NCBI RefSeq assembly: GCF_009377195.2
Contig: NZ_VJXX01000001.1
Location: forward strand, 496,001 to 560,000
Length of the DNA stretch: 64,000 nucleotides
Source: Arthrobacter bussei
GTDB taxonomy: Bacteria > Actinomycetota > Actinomycetes > Actinomycetales > Micrococcaceae
Direction of reading: 5' to 3'
The position numbers were made by a program, and so were the translations under genes. The stretch's first letter is position 1, and each line of letters starts with the position of its first letter. This document shows positions 42,925-51,427 of this stretch, piece after piece. The notes below the pieces were generated by a model. It saw only the letters and a program-made list of their open reading frames with translations, made no database searches and was not told the DNA's origin.

Positions 42925-44226
42925 TCAGTAGCTCGGCTTCCCGGGCTCTATCCGGCTGACCCATTCGAGGATCCCGCCCTGGACGGACCGCGCGTCGGGA
43001 TGGCCCTGCGCCCGGAGGAAGCGGACGACGGCGGCCGAGCGCACCCCCGACTTGCAGTGGACGATCACGGGACGGGCGGCATCGATCCGCTCCTCGCCGT
43101 CGAGGATGAGGTGCTGCGGCACCAGCCGCGCACCATCGATGCCGACGATCGCGTACTCCTCCGGGTTCCGGACGTCCAGCAGGTCGAAGTCCGCGCTGCC
43201 GGCGGACCGTGCGGCCAGGAGTTCCGCCAGCTCGTCCACCGTGACCAGGGGAACCGGCGCGTCCTCGCCCTTCCCGGCCGCGCGGTCGCCCCCGGAACCG
43301 AGCGAGGGCAGCCCGCAGAACTGCTCGTAGTCGATCAGCTCCGTGATCCGCTCCGCCGACGGGTCGGGGCGGACGCGCAGCTCCCGCCAGCTCATGTCCA
43401 GCGCATTGAACACCAGGACCCGCCCGAGGAGGGTGGTGCCCACGCCGGTGATCAGCTTGATGGCCTCGTTGACCATGACCGAACCGATCTGCGCGCACAG
43501 CACGCCGAGCACCCCGCCCTCGGCGCAGGAGGGCACGGAGCCAGGAGGCGGCGCCTCCGGGTAGAGGTCGCGGTAGGTCGGTCCGTGGCCCTGCCAGAAG
43601 ACACTCACCTGGCCGTCGAAGCGCAGGATCGACCCCCAGACGTAGGGCTTGCCGAGGATCGCCGCGGCATCGTTCACCAGGTACCGCGTGGCGAAGTTGT
43701 CGGTGCCGTCGATGATCAGGTCGTACTGCGAGAACAGCTCCAGCGCATTCCCACGGTCGAGCCGCTCCTCGTGCATCACCACGTCCACGAGCGGGTTGAG
43801 CTCCAGGATGCTCGCCCGGGCGGACTCCGCCTTGGACCGCCCGAGGTCGCCCATGCCGTGGATGACCTGTCGCTGCAGGTTGGAGAGCTCGACGTCGTCG
43901 TCGTCCACGATCCCGAGCAGGCCGACGCCCGCTGCCGCGAGGTAGAGCAGCGCGGGCGAACCGAGGCCGCCGGCGCCGATGACCAGCACCCGGGCGTTCT
44001 TCAGCCGCAGCTGCGCCTCCATGCCGAAGCCCGGGATGATCAGGTGGCGCGAGTAGCGCAGCGTCTCCTCGGCGGTGAGGCCGGCCGCGGGCTCCACGAG
44101 CGGAGGCAGGCCGGACACGGCCGTGGACGGCGTCCCGGAACGCGCACCGACCGACGGCCCGGACGGCGCCCCCATCGGCGCCCCGACGTCGGCGGAGGTG
44201 TTCGGAGTGGTCGGTGAAGCGGTCAT
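42925..44226 (-). CDS. moeZ: Adenylyltransferase/sulfurtransferase MoeZ (ThiF domain plus rhodanese domain)
   Basis: A 433-residue fusion that activates sulfur-carrier proteins (MoaD, ThiS or CysO type) by adenylation and supplies sulfur for thiocarboxylate formation. The E1-like domain has VLVIGAGGLGSPALLYLAAA (ATP site), DNFATRYLVNDAA and GGVLGVLCAQIGS. The C-terminal rhodanese domain (about 315-430) has FDLLDVRNPEEY and the active-site loop HCKSGVRSA with the persulfide Cys. Both zinc CxxC pairs of MoeB are reduced to single Cys. A 40-residue Pro/Ser/Gly tail precedes the fold. The start is ATG 44226. It is divergent from a TetR gene. Confidence 0.9.
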   Translation of the reverse strand: MTASPTTPNTSADVGAPMGAPSGPSVGARSGTPSTAVSGLPPLVEPAAGLTAEETLRYSRHLIIPGFGMEAQLRLKNARVLVIGAGGLGSPALLYLAAAGVGLLGIVDDDDVELSNLQRQVIHGMGDLGRSKAESARASILELNPLVDVVMHEERLDRGNALELFSQYDLIIDGTDNFATRYLVNDAAAILGKPYVWGSILRFDGQVSVFWQGHGPTYRDLYPEAPPPGSVPSCAEGGVLGVLCAQIGSVMVNEAIKLITGVGTTLLGRVLVFNALDMSWRELRVRPDPSAERITELIDYEQFCGLPSLGSGGDRAAGKGEDAPVPLVTVDELAELLAARSAGSADFDLLDVRNPEEYAIVGIDGARLVPQHLILDGEERIDAARPVIVHCKSGVRSAAVVRFLRAQGHPDARSVQGGILEWVSRIEPGKPSY

Positions 44227-44325
44227 GCCCAAGGGTATTCCGCCGCGCACCGGTGGAGCCATCGCCGGAGGACTGGTGGGTAGACTGATCTGGCCCCACC
44301 CGCCCCCAGGACCCGAGGATCCCCC

Positions 44326-44946
44326 GTGAGCGCCGACCCGAGCACCGCAGGAAAAGCCGTCCGGCTGCCGCGGGACGAGCGACGTCGGCAACTCCTGGCG
44401 GCAGCGCAGGAGGTGTTCGTCGGCAACGGCTACCACGGGGCGGCGATGGACGACATCGCGGTCGCGGCAAAGGTCAGCAAGCCCGTGCTGTACCAGCACT
44501 TCCCCGGGAAGCGGGACCTGTACCTCGCCCTGCTGGACAGCCACCTGGCCGAGCTCACGCAACTGCTCCACGACGCCCTGCGCTCCACCGACGACAACAA
44601 GCTGCGCGTGCACGCGACGATGCGGGCCTACTTCCAGTTCATCGCGCAGGACAGCCGGGCGCACCGGCTCGTCTTCGAGTCGGACATCAGCAACGAGCCC
44701 GACGTCAGCAGCAGGCTCGAGGAGTTCAACGCGCAGTTCGCGAGTGCGATCGCCGGCGTGATCGCCGGCGACACCCAGCTCTCGATGGTTGAGGCGACGC
44801 TCCTGGGCCGGGGCCTCGCCGGCATGGCGCAGATCAGCGCCCGCTACTGGCTCGAGACCGATGGCAGCCTCGACATCGATGCCGCCGCGGAGCTGATCTA
44901 CCGTTTAGCTTGGCGCGGAATCAGCCGCTTCCCCAAGGAGATCTAG
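44326..44946 (+). CDS. TetR/AcrR family transcriptional regulator
   Basis: A 206-residue regulator. The N-terminal helix-turn-helix is complete: RRQLLAAAQEVFVGNGYHGA, MDDIAVAAKVSKPVLYQHFP and GKRDLYLALLD (about 20-70). The C-terminal ligand domain is all helical (FQFIAQDSRAHRLVFESDI). The start GTG 44326 has GAGGAT 5 nt upstream. It is followed after 45 bp by DUF3107, the same order as in mycobacteria (TetR then TB9.4 protein, from memory). Its target may be itself or moeZ across the 99-bp divergent gap; no palindrome was clear there. The effector is unknown. Confidence 0.88.
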   Translation: MSADPSTAGKAVRLPRDERRRQLLAAAQEVFVGNGYHGAAMDDIAVAAKVSKPVLYQHFPGKRDLYLALLDSHLAELTQLLHDALRSTDDNKLRVHATMRAYFQFIAQDSRAHRLVFESDISNEPDVSSRLEEFNAQFASAIAGVIAGDTQLSMVEATLLGRGLAGMAQISARYWLETDGSLDIDAAAELIYRLAWRGISRFPKEI

Positions 44947-44991
44947 AGTAGGTTCGAAGCAGTAACGCTCACTACACAGGAGGCATCCGCC

Positions 44992-45216
44992 GTGGAAGTC
45001 AAGATCGGTATCCAGAACGTCAACCGGGAGATCGTGCTCGAGTCCTCCGAGAGCGCCGACGCCATCGCCGACCTCGTCGCGGCAGCCATGGGCGGCGGCT
45101 CCGAGCTCCGCCTGAAGGACTCCAAGGGCCGCCAGGTCATCGTCCCGACCTCCGTCCTCGGGTACGTGGAGATCGGCGCCGAGGAATCTCGCCGCGTCGG
45201 GTTCGGCGCCCTCTAG
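44992..45216 (+). CDS. DUF3107 family small protein
   Basis: A 74-residue actinobacterial protein of unknown function. VEVKIGIQNVNREIVLESSE, DAIADLVAAAMGGGSELRLK, then DSKGRQVIVPTSVLGYVEIG: a small alpha/beta fold matching DUF3107 along its whole length. GTG 44992 has an excellent ribosome site, AGGAGG 8 nt upstream. It follows the TetR gene on the same strand with a 45-bp gap and is probably co-transcribed. A hairpin terminator follows at 45240. Confidence 0.92.
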   Translation: MEVKIGIQNVNREIVLESSESADAIADLVAAAMGGGSELRLKDSKGRQVIVPTSVLGYVEIGAEESRRVGFGAL

Positions 45217-45239
45217 CACTCCTGATCCACCGTTCGACG

Positions 45240-45274
45240 AGAACCCGCGGCTCCGCTCCTCGGCCGTGGGTTCT
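45240..45274 (+). terminator. Hairpin after DUF3107
   Basis: AGAACCCGCGG pairs with CCGTGGGTTCT (11 bp, one G-T pair) around a 13-nt loop, 24 bases after the stop and followed by TTG. The ferritin-like gene converges from the right. Confidence 0.6.
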
Positions 45275-45369
45275 TGCGTGTCCGGGGTCGGTCCGGAGCT
45301 GTGCCGGGACGAGGCAGGGTGCGGACGGCGCGGCGGGGATCGGTAGCGGTCCCCGCCCGGTGATCGGCG

Positions 45370-46206
45370 TTACGCCGTGAGGCCCAGTGCGCTCATGCGC
45401 CGCGAATGGTTCCGCGTGAGCTGCGAGAACAGGGCGGTGGTGTGCTGGGTGTGGTCGGCCTCGTTGGCGAAGAGCAGTCCCGCCAGGTACTCCCGCTCGA
45501 TCCCGACGCGCTGAGCCTGCGTCAGGGCCTCTCCCACGAGCCTCCGTCCCCAGAGCGCGAGCCGGGAGGCGAGCCGTGGATCGTCCGCCAGGGCCTCCTT
45601 CAGGCGTCGCTGGAGGTGCGCGGCGCCGTCGCCCGAGTCGATCGCGCCGATCAGGTCGCGGGTTCTCGGGTCGAGGCTGTCGGCGAGCGCCCGGTAGAAG
45701 TCGCCGGAGAAGGCGTCGATGACGTAGGCCTTCATCAGGGACTCGTACCAGTCGCCCGGGCGGGTGCGCTCGTGGAAGGCGTCGATCGAGGCCTGGAACG
45801 GCGCCATGGCGTCCTCGATCGTGACGCCGAGACCGGCCACGAACCGGCCGACCAGCTCGAAGTGCTCGAACTCGAGCACGGCGAGCCGCCCGAGACTGGC
45901 ACGGTCCGCGAGGCTGGGCGAGAAACGGGCATCGGAGGAGAGCCGCTCGAAACCGGACAGCTCCCCGTAGGCGATGACACCGAGGAGATCGGTGACGAAG
46001 CTCGCGTAGCGTGGGTTGCCGAGTGCGTCGTCCGCGGCACTCGCCGGTAGCTGCCCGGCATCGGCCGGGAGCGACGCGTCCCGCGCACCGGGTCGATCCG
46101 GTGACGCCGGCGCACCGTCGCCGGCAGATCCTCCGGCGGACCGGTCCTGCGTCCGGCCCGTATCGGTCGCGGAAAGGGCCGTGCTGTCGGAGGAGCCGTT
46201 GTTCAT
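45370..46206 (-). CDS. Ferritin-like-fold protein of actinobacteria
   Basis: A 278-residue protein. A disordered Ser/Gly/Asp/Pro-rich N-terminus (1-62) is followed by an all-helical ferritin-like domain. Helices with Glu and His in suitable spacing are visible: IAYGELSGFERLS, VLEFEHFELVGRF and GLLFANEADHTQHTTALF. They could bind a di-metal centre, but the full ExxH set is not certain. Homologues lie in the same place in mycobacteria (Rv3210c, from memory) without known function. ATG 46206 is chosen: a TTGCCG-N16-TACTCT promoter ends 7 nt before it, so the mRNA would be leaderless. An upstream GTG (46224) overlaps that promoter. Confidence 0.8.
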   Translation of the reverse strand: MNNGSSDSTALSATDTGRTQDRSAGGSAGDGAPASPDRPGARDASLPADAGQLPASAADDALGNPRYASFVTDLLGVIAYGELSGFERLSSDARFSPSLADRASLGRLAVLEFEHFELVGRFVAGLGVTIEDAMAPFQASIDAFHERTRPGDWYESLMKAYVIDAFSGDFYRALADSLDPRTRDLIGAIDSGDGAAHLQRRLKEALADDPRLASRLALWGRRLVGEALTQAQRVGIEREYLAGLLFANEADHTQHTTALFSQLTRNHSRRMSALGLTA

Positions 46207-46213
46207 TCTGCTA

Positions 46214-46241
46214 AGAGTACGCACTCCGGGAGGTCCGGCAA
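46214..46241 (-). promoter_or_regulatory. Promoter for a leaderless ferritin-like gene
   Basis: On the minus strand TTGCCG (46236-46241), a 16-bp spacer, TACTCT (46214-46219), then 7 nt to ATG 46206. It is the best-formed -35/-10 pair of the leaderless set. Confidence 0.55.
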
Positions 46242-46382
46242 GCGCGTTCGAGGCCCGTGCGCTGGTCCCCCTGTCCCCGGTGTGCCGAAGCGGTCTAGGA
46301 TCAGCACCTCCGGTCCGTGGCAGGTGATCATCGTATGGACGGACGAGGATCCGGCAGGATGCCGGGCGGAAGGCAGGACCAG

Positions 46383-46829
46383 ATGGATTTCTCAGGTGTC
46401 CTCGAGCTCTCGGGCCGCACGGCGACCGGCATCGAGGTGCCCGAGGAGGTCCTGGCTGCGCTCGACGGCGGACGGCGCCCGCCGGTCCGGGTGACGCTCG
46501 GCTCCTACACGTTCCGCACCACCGTCGGTTCCCTGGACGGCAGGGCGATGATCCCCGTCAGCGGGGAGCACCGCGCTGCCGCAGGGTTGACCGCGCGCCA
46601 GACCGTACAGGTGCGCCTCGACCTGGACCGCGCCGAGCGGACGGTCGACGTGCCGGAGGATCTCGCCGTGGCCCTGTCGTCGGATCCGCGGCTCGTCGCC
46701 GCGTTCGACGCCCTGTCCGTCAGCCGGGGGAAGGCCCTCGTGGTGCCGATCGAGCAGGCCAAGGGGGCGGACACACGGACGCGCCGCGTCGCGAAGGCCG
46801 TCGACTCCCTGCGCCCGCCGACCGACTGA
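46383..46829 (+). CDS. YdeI/OmpD-associated DUF1905-type protein
   Basis: A 148-residue protein. MDFSGVLELSGRTATGIEVPEEVLAAL begins the DUF1905 beta-barrel-like domain (to about 95). The C-terminal helix FDALSVSRGKALVVPIEQAKGADTRTRR resembles the YdeI/OmpD-associated module. The molecular role is unknown. ATG 46383 is chosen because the match begins there and AGGA lies 4 nt upstream; an ATG at 46317 adds 22 non-family residues. A TAGGAT box at about 46296 may be its -10. The gene stands alone between the ferritin-like gene (divergent) and the RNB ribonuclease. Confidence 0.78.
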   Translation: MDFSGVLELSGRTATGIEVPEEVLAALDGGRRPPVRVTLGSYTFRTTVGSLDGRAMIPVSGEHRAAAGLTARQTVQVRLDLDRAERTVDVPEDLAVALSSDPRLVAAFDALSVSRGKALVVPIEQAKGADTRTRRVAKAVDSLRPPTD

Positions 46830-46923
46830 CGGCAGGATCCGAACGCCCGCGCGCCCCCGGCCGCACCGGACCGGCCCATGGCGCCACCGGGCCGTGCTCG
46901 CACCGGATGTCTGTGACGTGCAT

Positions 46924-46929
46924 TACCCT
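46924..46929 (+). promoter_or_regulatory. -10 element for a leaderless RNB ribonuclease gene (TACCCT)
   Basis: TACCCT ends 7 nt before GTG 46937, which supports that start over the ATG at 46907. Confidence 0.45.
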
Positions 46930-46936
46930 GAGCCCT

Positions 46937-48421
46937 GTGCCAGCACAGCATATGGACCTGAGGGACCGGGAGTCCCAGCAGCGCCTCACCGAGTCGCTGC
47001 GACTCCTGCGCGAGGAACTCGACATCAGGGAGGACTTCCCGGCCGACGTGCTGCGGGAGGCGGAGGAGGCGGTCGCCGCGCACCGCCTGCCGGGTACAGA
47101 CCTCCGCGACCTCCCGTTCCTGACCATCGATCCGCCGGGGTCCACCGACCTCGACCAGGCCGTCCACCTGGCCCGCCTCCCGGAGCCCGCGGGCGGGTTC
47201 GAGGTCTGGTACGCCATCGCGGACGTCCCGCTGTTCGTTGCTCCGGGCGGCGCGATCGACGCCGAGGCACGGCTGCGCGGACAGACGATGTACGCTCCGG
47301 ACGGCCGTATCTCGCTGCATCCCGAGGTCATCTCCGAGGACGCCGCGAGTCTCCTGCCCGAGGAGGACCGGCCCGCCTTCGTCTGGCACTTCCGGCTGGA
47401 CGCGGCCGCCGTCGTCCGATCGGTGACGGTCGAGCGGGCCGTGGTGCGCAGCCGCCGCCAGCTCACCTATGCGGAGGTCCAGGCGGACGTGGACGCCGGC
47501 AGGGCGGACGCGCAGCTCGAGCTCCTGCAGGAGATCGGCCTGCTCCGCATCCAGCAGGAACTCGACCGCGGCGGAGCCAGCCTCAACCTCCCCCGCCAGG
47601 AGATCATCCACGACGGCGGGAGCTACAGCATCCTCACCGAGCCGGCACTCCCCTGCGAGGACTGGAACGCCCAGATCTCGCTCATGACGGGCATGGCGGC
47701 CGCGCGCATGATGATCGACGGCGGCATCGGCGTCCTGCGCACCATGCCCGAGCCCGACGACGGCGCGCTCGGCAAGTTCCGGCGGCAGTCGGAGGCGCTC
47801 GATCACCCGTGGCCCGAGGACCTCCCCTACGGTGCGTTCCTCCGCACGCTGGACGTGACCGATCCCCGCCAGCTGGCCCTCATGCACGCCGCGGCCTCGC
47901 TCTTCCGCGGCGCCGGCTACACGGCCTTCGACGGCGCGGTCCCCGAGGCCGTCGTCCAGTCCGCCATCGCCGCCCCGTACGCGCACACCACCGCTCCCCT
48001 GCGCCGGCTCGTCGACCGCTTCGTCCTCGTGATCTGCGCATCGCTCTGCGCGGGCGAGGAGGTGCCTGCGTGGGTGCGGGACGCCCTTCCTCACCTCAAC
48101 GCGCTCATGGCGTCGTCCAACCAGACGGCGTCACGCCTCGACTCCGGAGCCATGGACGCTGTGCAGGCCGCGCTGCTGAGCAACCGCATCGGCGAGGCGT
48201 TCTCCGCCGTCGTCCTGCAGGGCTCCCCGCCCGCCGTGGCGGACGCACCCGGGAAGCAGGCACCGCGTCTCTCGGGTACGGTCCAGGTCACCGAGCCGCC
48301 GCTGGAGGCGAAGTGCTACGGGGAACTGGTGGCGGGAGAGCGCGTGACCGTGGTGCTGCTCGAGGCGGACATCGCCCGCCGGCGCCTCCGCTTCGAGGTC
48401 AAACCCACTGACGCACGGTGA
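46937..48421 (+). CDS. RNB-domain ribonuclease (RNase II/R family, short actinobacterial form)
   Basis: A 494-residue 3'-5' exoribonuclease core without cold-shock or S1 RNA-binding domains. The RNB catalytic loop is FLTIDPPGSTDLDQAVHLAR: Asp65, Asp71 and Asp73 are present, but the fourth acidic position of RNase II is Gln74. Later family segments are WYAIADVPLFV, MTGMAAARMMIDGGIGVLRT and APYAHTTAPLRRLVDRFV (with the catalytic Arg). GTG 46937 is preferred by the -10 box in front of it; an ATG at 46907 is in frame. The DEAD helicase follows 298 bp downstream; RNase plus helicase suggests a joint role in RNA turnover. Confidence 0.88.
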   Translation: MPAQHMDLRDRESQQRLTESLRLLREELDIREDFPADVLREAEEAVAAHRLPGTDLRDLPFLTIDPPGSTDLDQAVHLARLPEPAGGFEVWYAIADVPLFVAPGGAIDAEARLRGQTMYAPDGRISLHPEVISEDAASLLPEEDRPAFVWHFRLDAAAVVRSVTVERAVVRSRRQLTYAEVQADVDAGRADAQLELLQEIGLLRIQQELDRGGASLNLPRQEIIHDGGSYSILTEPALPCEDWNAQISLMTGMAAARMMIDGGIGVLRTMPEPDDGALGKFRRQSEALDHPWPEDLPYGAFLRTLDVTDPRQLALMHAAASLFRGAGYTAFDGAVPEAVVQSAIAAPYAHTTAPLRRLVDRFVLVICASLCAGEEVPAWVRDALPHLNALMASSNQTASRLDSGAMDAVQAALLSNRIGEAFSAVVLQGSPPAVADAPGKQAPRLSGTVQVTEPPLEAKCYGELVAGERVTVVLLEADIARRRLRFEVKPTDAR

Positions 48422-48482
48422 CCCCCGCATCCGGCACGGCGTGCACGCGCGGGCGATGACACGCTCCCGGGGGCGGGCAGGG

Positions 48483-48488
48483 TAGGCT
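48483..48488 (+). promoter_or_regulatory. Candidate -10 element for the DEAD helicase transcript (TAGGCT)
   Basis: TAGGCT lies 12 nt before a small ORF (ATG 48501) and about 230 nt before the helicase GTG. It would give a leader of about 225 nt. Confidence 0.4.
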
Positions 48489-48500
48489 TGGAGCGTAGTA

Positions 48501-48716
48501 ATGGATGCCCGGTCGTTATCCCTCTTCGATAACCCGCAGTACCTACTCGATCCCGAGTTTTCCCGCAGGCGCAGGTCTCCCTCCGCAGCCCGCACGCAGT
48601 TGCAAGCCCGCGATCGGCTTCCACTGGACGCCCTGCGCCCGCCGATACGCTCCGCACCGGATGGATTCCACCCGGGCGTCGAGCCTCAGCGGCCGTACGG
48701 CCTGAATGAACGGTAG
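48501..48716 (+). CDS. Candidate upstream ORF in the DEAD helicase leader
   Basis: A 71-codon frame opening MDARSLSLFDNPQYLLDPEF, with GGAG 7 nt before its ATG and a TAG only 3 nt before the helicase GTG. Third codon positions are clearly more AT-rich than in neighbouring genes and I recognise no family, so it may be a translated leader that couples or senses translation and not a working protein. The same stretch contains a GTTATC/GATAAC hairpin (48515-48533) and the 12-bp palindrome GGCCGTACGGCC (48691-48702) near the helicase start. If not translated, it is a structured 5' leader. Confidence 0.3.
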   Translation: MDARSLSLFDNPQYLLDPEFSRRRRSPSAARTQLQARDRLPLDALRPPIRSAPDGFHPGVEPQRPYGLNER

Positions 48717-48719
48717 AAC

Positions 48720-50519
48720 GTGCACAACACAGATCACGACACGAACAGTTCCCCCGCGGCCGACGCCCACCACCTCGTCGCCGACAATTCCGAGGACGCC
48801 ATCGACGTCGAGGATACGCTGGTCACCACCGAGGAGCCCCACGCTCCCGTCGTGGAGACCTTCGCGGACTTCAACGTCCGCCCGGACATCGTGGAATCCC
48901 TCGCGGATGCGGGCATCATCCACCCCTTCCCCATCCAGGCGATGACCCTGTCCATCGCGCTCGGCGGACACGACATCATCGGGCAGGCCAAGACCGGAAC
49001 CGGCAAGACGCTCGGCTTCGGCATCCCGGCGATCCAGCGTGTCGTCGGGCCCGACGATGCCGGCTACGAGAAGCTGCCCGTCCCCGGCGCACCGCAGGCC
49101 CTCGTCGTCGTCCCCACGCGTGAACTCGCCGTGCAGGTGGCCGGTGACCTCACGACGGCGGCGAAGAAGCGCAACGCGCGCATCGTCACCATCTACGGCG
49201 GGCGTGCCTACGAGCCGCAGATCGAGGCCATCAAGAAGGGCGTCGAGATCGTGGTCGGGACCCCTGGCCGCCTGATCGACCTCTACCGGCAGAAGCTCCT
49301 GGTCCTGAAGAACGTCAAGATCGTGGTGCTGGACGAGGCCGACGAGATGCTGGACCTCGGGTTCCTGCCCGACGTCGAGACCCTCATCGCCGCGACGCCG
49401 CCGGTTCGCCAGACACTCCTCTTCTCCGCGACCATGCCCGGCCCCGTCATTGCGATGGCGCGCCGCTACATGACGCAGCCCACGCACATCCGGGCAGCGG
49501 ACCCCGAGGACGAGGGCATCACCAAGAAGGACATCCGGCAGGTCATCTACCGGGCTCACAACCTCGACAAGGCCGAGGTCGTGGCCCGGATCCTCCAATC
49601 CCGCAACCGCGGCCGGACCATCATCTTCTGCAAGACCAAGCGCACCGCGGCGAAGCTCTCCGAGGAGCTCATCGACCGCGGCTTCGCGGCCGGCGCCATC
49701 CACGGCGACCTCGGCCAGGGAGCGCGCGAGCAGGCCCTGCGCGCCTTCCGTGGGGACAAGATCGACGTGCTGGTCGCGACCGAGGTCGCAGCCCGCGGCA
49801 TCGACGTCGAGGACATCACGCACGTCATCAACTACCAGTGCCCCGAGGACGAGAAGGCCTACCTGCACCGCGTGGGCCGCACGGGCCGTGCCGGCAAGAA
49901 GGGCACCGCCGTTACGTTCGTCGACTGGGACGACGTGCCCCGCTGGGGCCTGATCAACAAGGCGCTCGGCCTCGACGCGCCCGAACCGGTCGAGACCTAC
50001 TCGTCGTCGCCGCACCTGTACACCGATCTGGACATCCCCGAGGGCACCAAGGGGCGGCTGCCCCGCAAGGACCGCAAGCTCGCCGGGATCAACGCCGAGA
50101 CCCTCGAGGACCTCGGCGAGACCGGCAAGCGTGGCGGCGGGCGCTCGGACGGCGCCGGTGGCGCGGGCGGCCGGGGTCAGGGCCGCGACGGCGGGCGGGG
50201 CGGCCAAGGCCGCGACGGCGCAGCAGGCGGACAGAGAAGCGATGCCGCAGCAGGCGGACAGCAGCGCGAGTCCGGCAGGGGCTCGCGAGGCCGCGGCCGT
50301 GGCGGCCGCGGGGCGGACAGCAATGGTCCCGCCGATGCGACGTCCTCCGCTGCAGCACCGGCCGGGTCCGGGGCAGCCGACTCCGAGGGCGGACGCCGCC
50401 GTCGGACCGCCGACGCCACGTCCGGCGAGACGGCTGCGGGCGACCGCCCCCGCCGGAGCCGCACACGTCGCCGCAACGGCGAGGTCGTCGGGAACCCTGC
50501 CGGCGGCTCGGAGGACTAG
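48720..50519 (+). CDS. DEAD-box ATP-dependent RNA helicase with Gly/Arg-rich tail
   Basis: A 599-residue RNA helicase for unwinding in ribosome assembly or mRNA decay, often cold-induced. Q motif FADFNVRPDIVESLADAGI with PFPIQ, Walker A AKTGTGKT (90-97), DEAD in VVLDEADEMLDLGF, SAT in LLFSATMPG, and C-terminal motifs VATEVAARGIDVEDI and HRVGRTGRAGKKG. From about 465 to 535 the tail is RGG/GGQ-type (GGRGQGRDGGRGGQGRDG), then basic, an RNA-binding extension. The start GTG 48720 has no strong ribosome site and lies 3 nt after the upstream ORF, so it may depend on translational coupling. It is homologous in position to mycobacterial RhlE (Rv3211). Confidence 0.92.
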   Translation: MHNTDHDTNSSPAADAHHLVADNSEDAIDVEDTLVTTEEPHAPVVETFADFNVRPDIVESLADAGIIHPFPIQAMTLSIALGGHDIIGQAKTGTGKTLGFGIPAIQRVVGPDDAGYEKLPVPGAPQALVVVPTRELAVQVAGDLTTAAKKRNARIVTIYGGRAYEPQIEAIKKGVEIVVGTPGRLIDLYRQKLLVLKNVKIVVLDEADEMLDLGFLPDVETLIAATPPVRQTLLFSATMPGPVIAMARRYMTQPTHIRAADPEDEGITKKDIRQVIYRAHNLDKAEVVARILQSRNRGRTIIFCKTKRTAAKLSEELIDRGFAAGAIHGDLGQGAREQALRAFRGDKIDVLVATEVAARGIDVEDITHVINYQCPEDEKAYLHRVGRTGRAGKKGTAVTFVDWDDVPRWGLINKALGLDAPEPVETYSSSPHLYTDLDIPEGTKGRLPRKDRKLAGINAETLEDLGETGKRGGGRSDGAGGAGGRGQGRDGGRGGQGRDGAAGGQRSDAAAGGQQRESGRGSRGRGRGGRGADSNGPADATSSAAAPAGSGAADSEGGRRRRTADATSGETAAGDRPRRSRTRRRNGEVVGNPAGGSED

Positions 50520-50525
50520 TCCTCG

Positions 50526-51407
50526 GTGACGGAACTTCCTGCGCCGTCCGCGTCTCCCGTGTGGAGCGCGGACGGCGCCAATCTCGTGGTCCACGCCGAC
50601 AACGCGCAGTACCTGCCCACCCTGCCCGATGCGTCGTTCAGCATGATCTACGTCGACCCGCCGTTCAACACCGGCCGCGCGCAGCGACGGCAGCAGACGT
50701 CGATGCTGCGGGCGGCCCCGGGGTCGGGCGATCGCGTGGGCTTCAAGGGACAGTCCTACTCGACCGTGAAGGGCATCCTCGCAAGCTACGACGACGCGTT
50801 CGAGGACTACTGGGACTTCCTCGCCCCTCGGCTCGCCGAGGCCTGGCGGCTGCTCGCCGATGACGGCACGCTCTACGTGCACCTCGACTACCGGGAGGTG
50901 CACTACGCCAAGGTGATGCTGGATGCCCTCTTCGGGCGTGACTGCTTCCTCAACGAGATCATCTGGGCCTACGACTACGGCGCGCGGGCGAAGCGGAAAT
51001 GGCCCGCGAAGCACGACAACATCCTCGTGTACGTGAAGGACCCGGCCGGGTACCACTTCAGCAGCGACGAGGTGGACCGGGAACCCTACATGGCCCCTGG
51101 ACTCGTGACGGCGGAGAAGGCGGCGCTCGGCAAGCTGCCCACCGACGTGTGGTGGCACACCATCGTGTCCCCGACCGGCCGGGAGAAGACCGGCTATCCC
51201 ACGCAGAAGCCCGAGGGGCTGCTGCGCCGTGCCGTCGCCGCGAGCAGCCGCGAGGGCGACTGGGTCCTGGACTTCTTCGCAGGGTCCGGGACCCTGGGTG
51301 CCGTGGCCGGCAAGCTCGGCCGGCGCTTCGTCTGTGTCGACAGCAACCCGCAGGCCGTCGAGATCATGGAGACGCGCCTCGCCCCCTGGATCGGATCAGC
51401 GCCTTAG
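50526..51407 (+). CDS. Orphan site-specific DNA methyltransferase (adenine-N6 or cytosine-N4, beta-type order)
   Basis: A 293-residue amino-methyltransferase. The catalytic motif IV is YVDPPFNTG (DPPF at 44-47). The SAM-binding motif I FxGxG comes late (DFFAGSGTLGAVAGKLGRRF, from about 253), the order of the beta class. GYPTQKPEGLLRRAV is the usual motif X region. A target-recognition insert lies at about 50-75. No restriction enzyme, specificity subunit or phage gene is near, so it is an orphan enzyme likely to have a regulatory or mismatch-repair-like use. GTG 50526 lies 6 nt after the helicase stop, implying co-transcription with the RNA helicase. Confidence 0.88.
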   Translation: MTELPAPSASPVWSADGANLVVHADNAQYLPTLPDASFSMIYVDPPFNTGRAQRRQQTSMLRAAPGSGDRVGFKGQSYSTVKGILASYDDAFEDYWDFLAPRLAEAWRLLADDGTLYVHLDYREVHYAKVMLDALFGRDCFLNEIIWAYDYGARAKRKWPAKHDNILVYVKDPAGYHFSSDEVDREPYMAPGLVTAEKAALGKLPTDVWWHTIVSPTGREKTGYPTQKPEGLLRRAVAASSREGDWVLDFFAGSGTLGAVAGKLGRRFVCVDSNPQAVEIMETRLAPWIGSAP

Positions 51408-51427
51408 CCGACCCACCGGAACCCCGG

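Noticed and set aside
50526..51407. A restriction-modification or phage-defence system around the DNA methyltransferase
   Set aside because: Neighbours are an RNA helicase and a PHP hydrolase; no nuclease, specificity subunit, helicase of defence type or integrase is adjacent.
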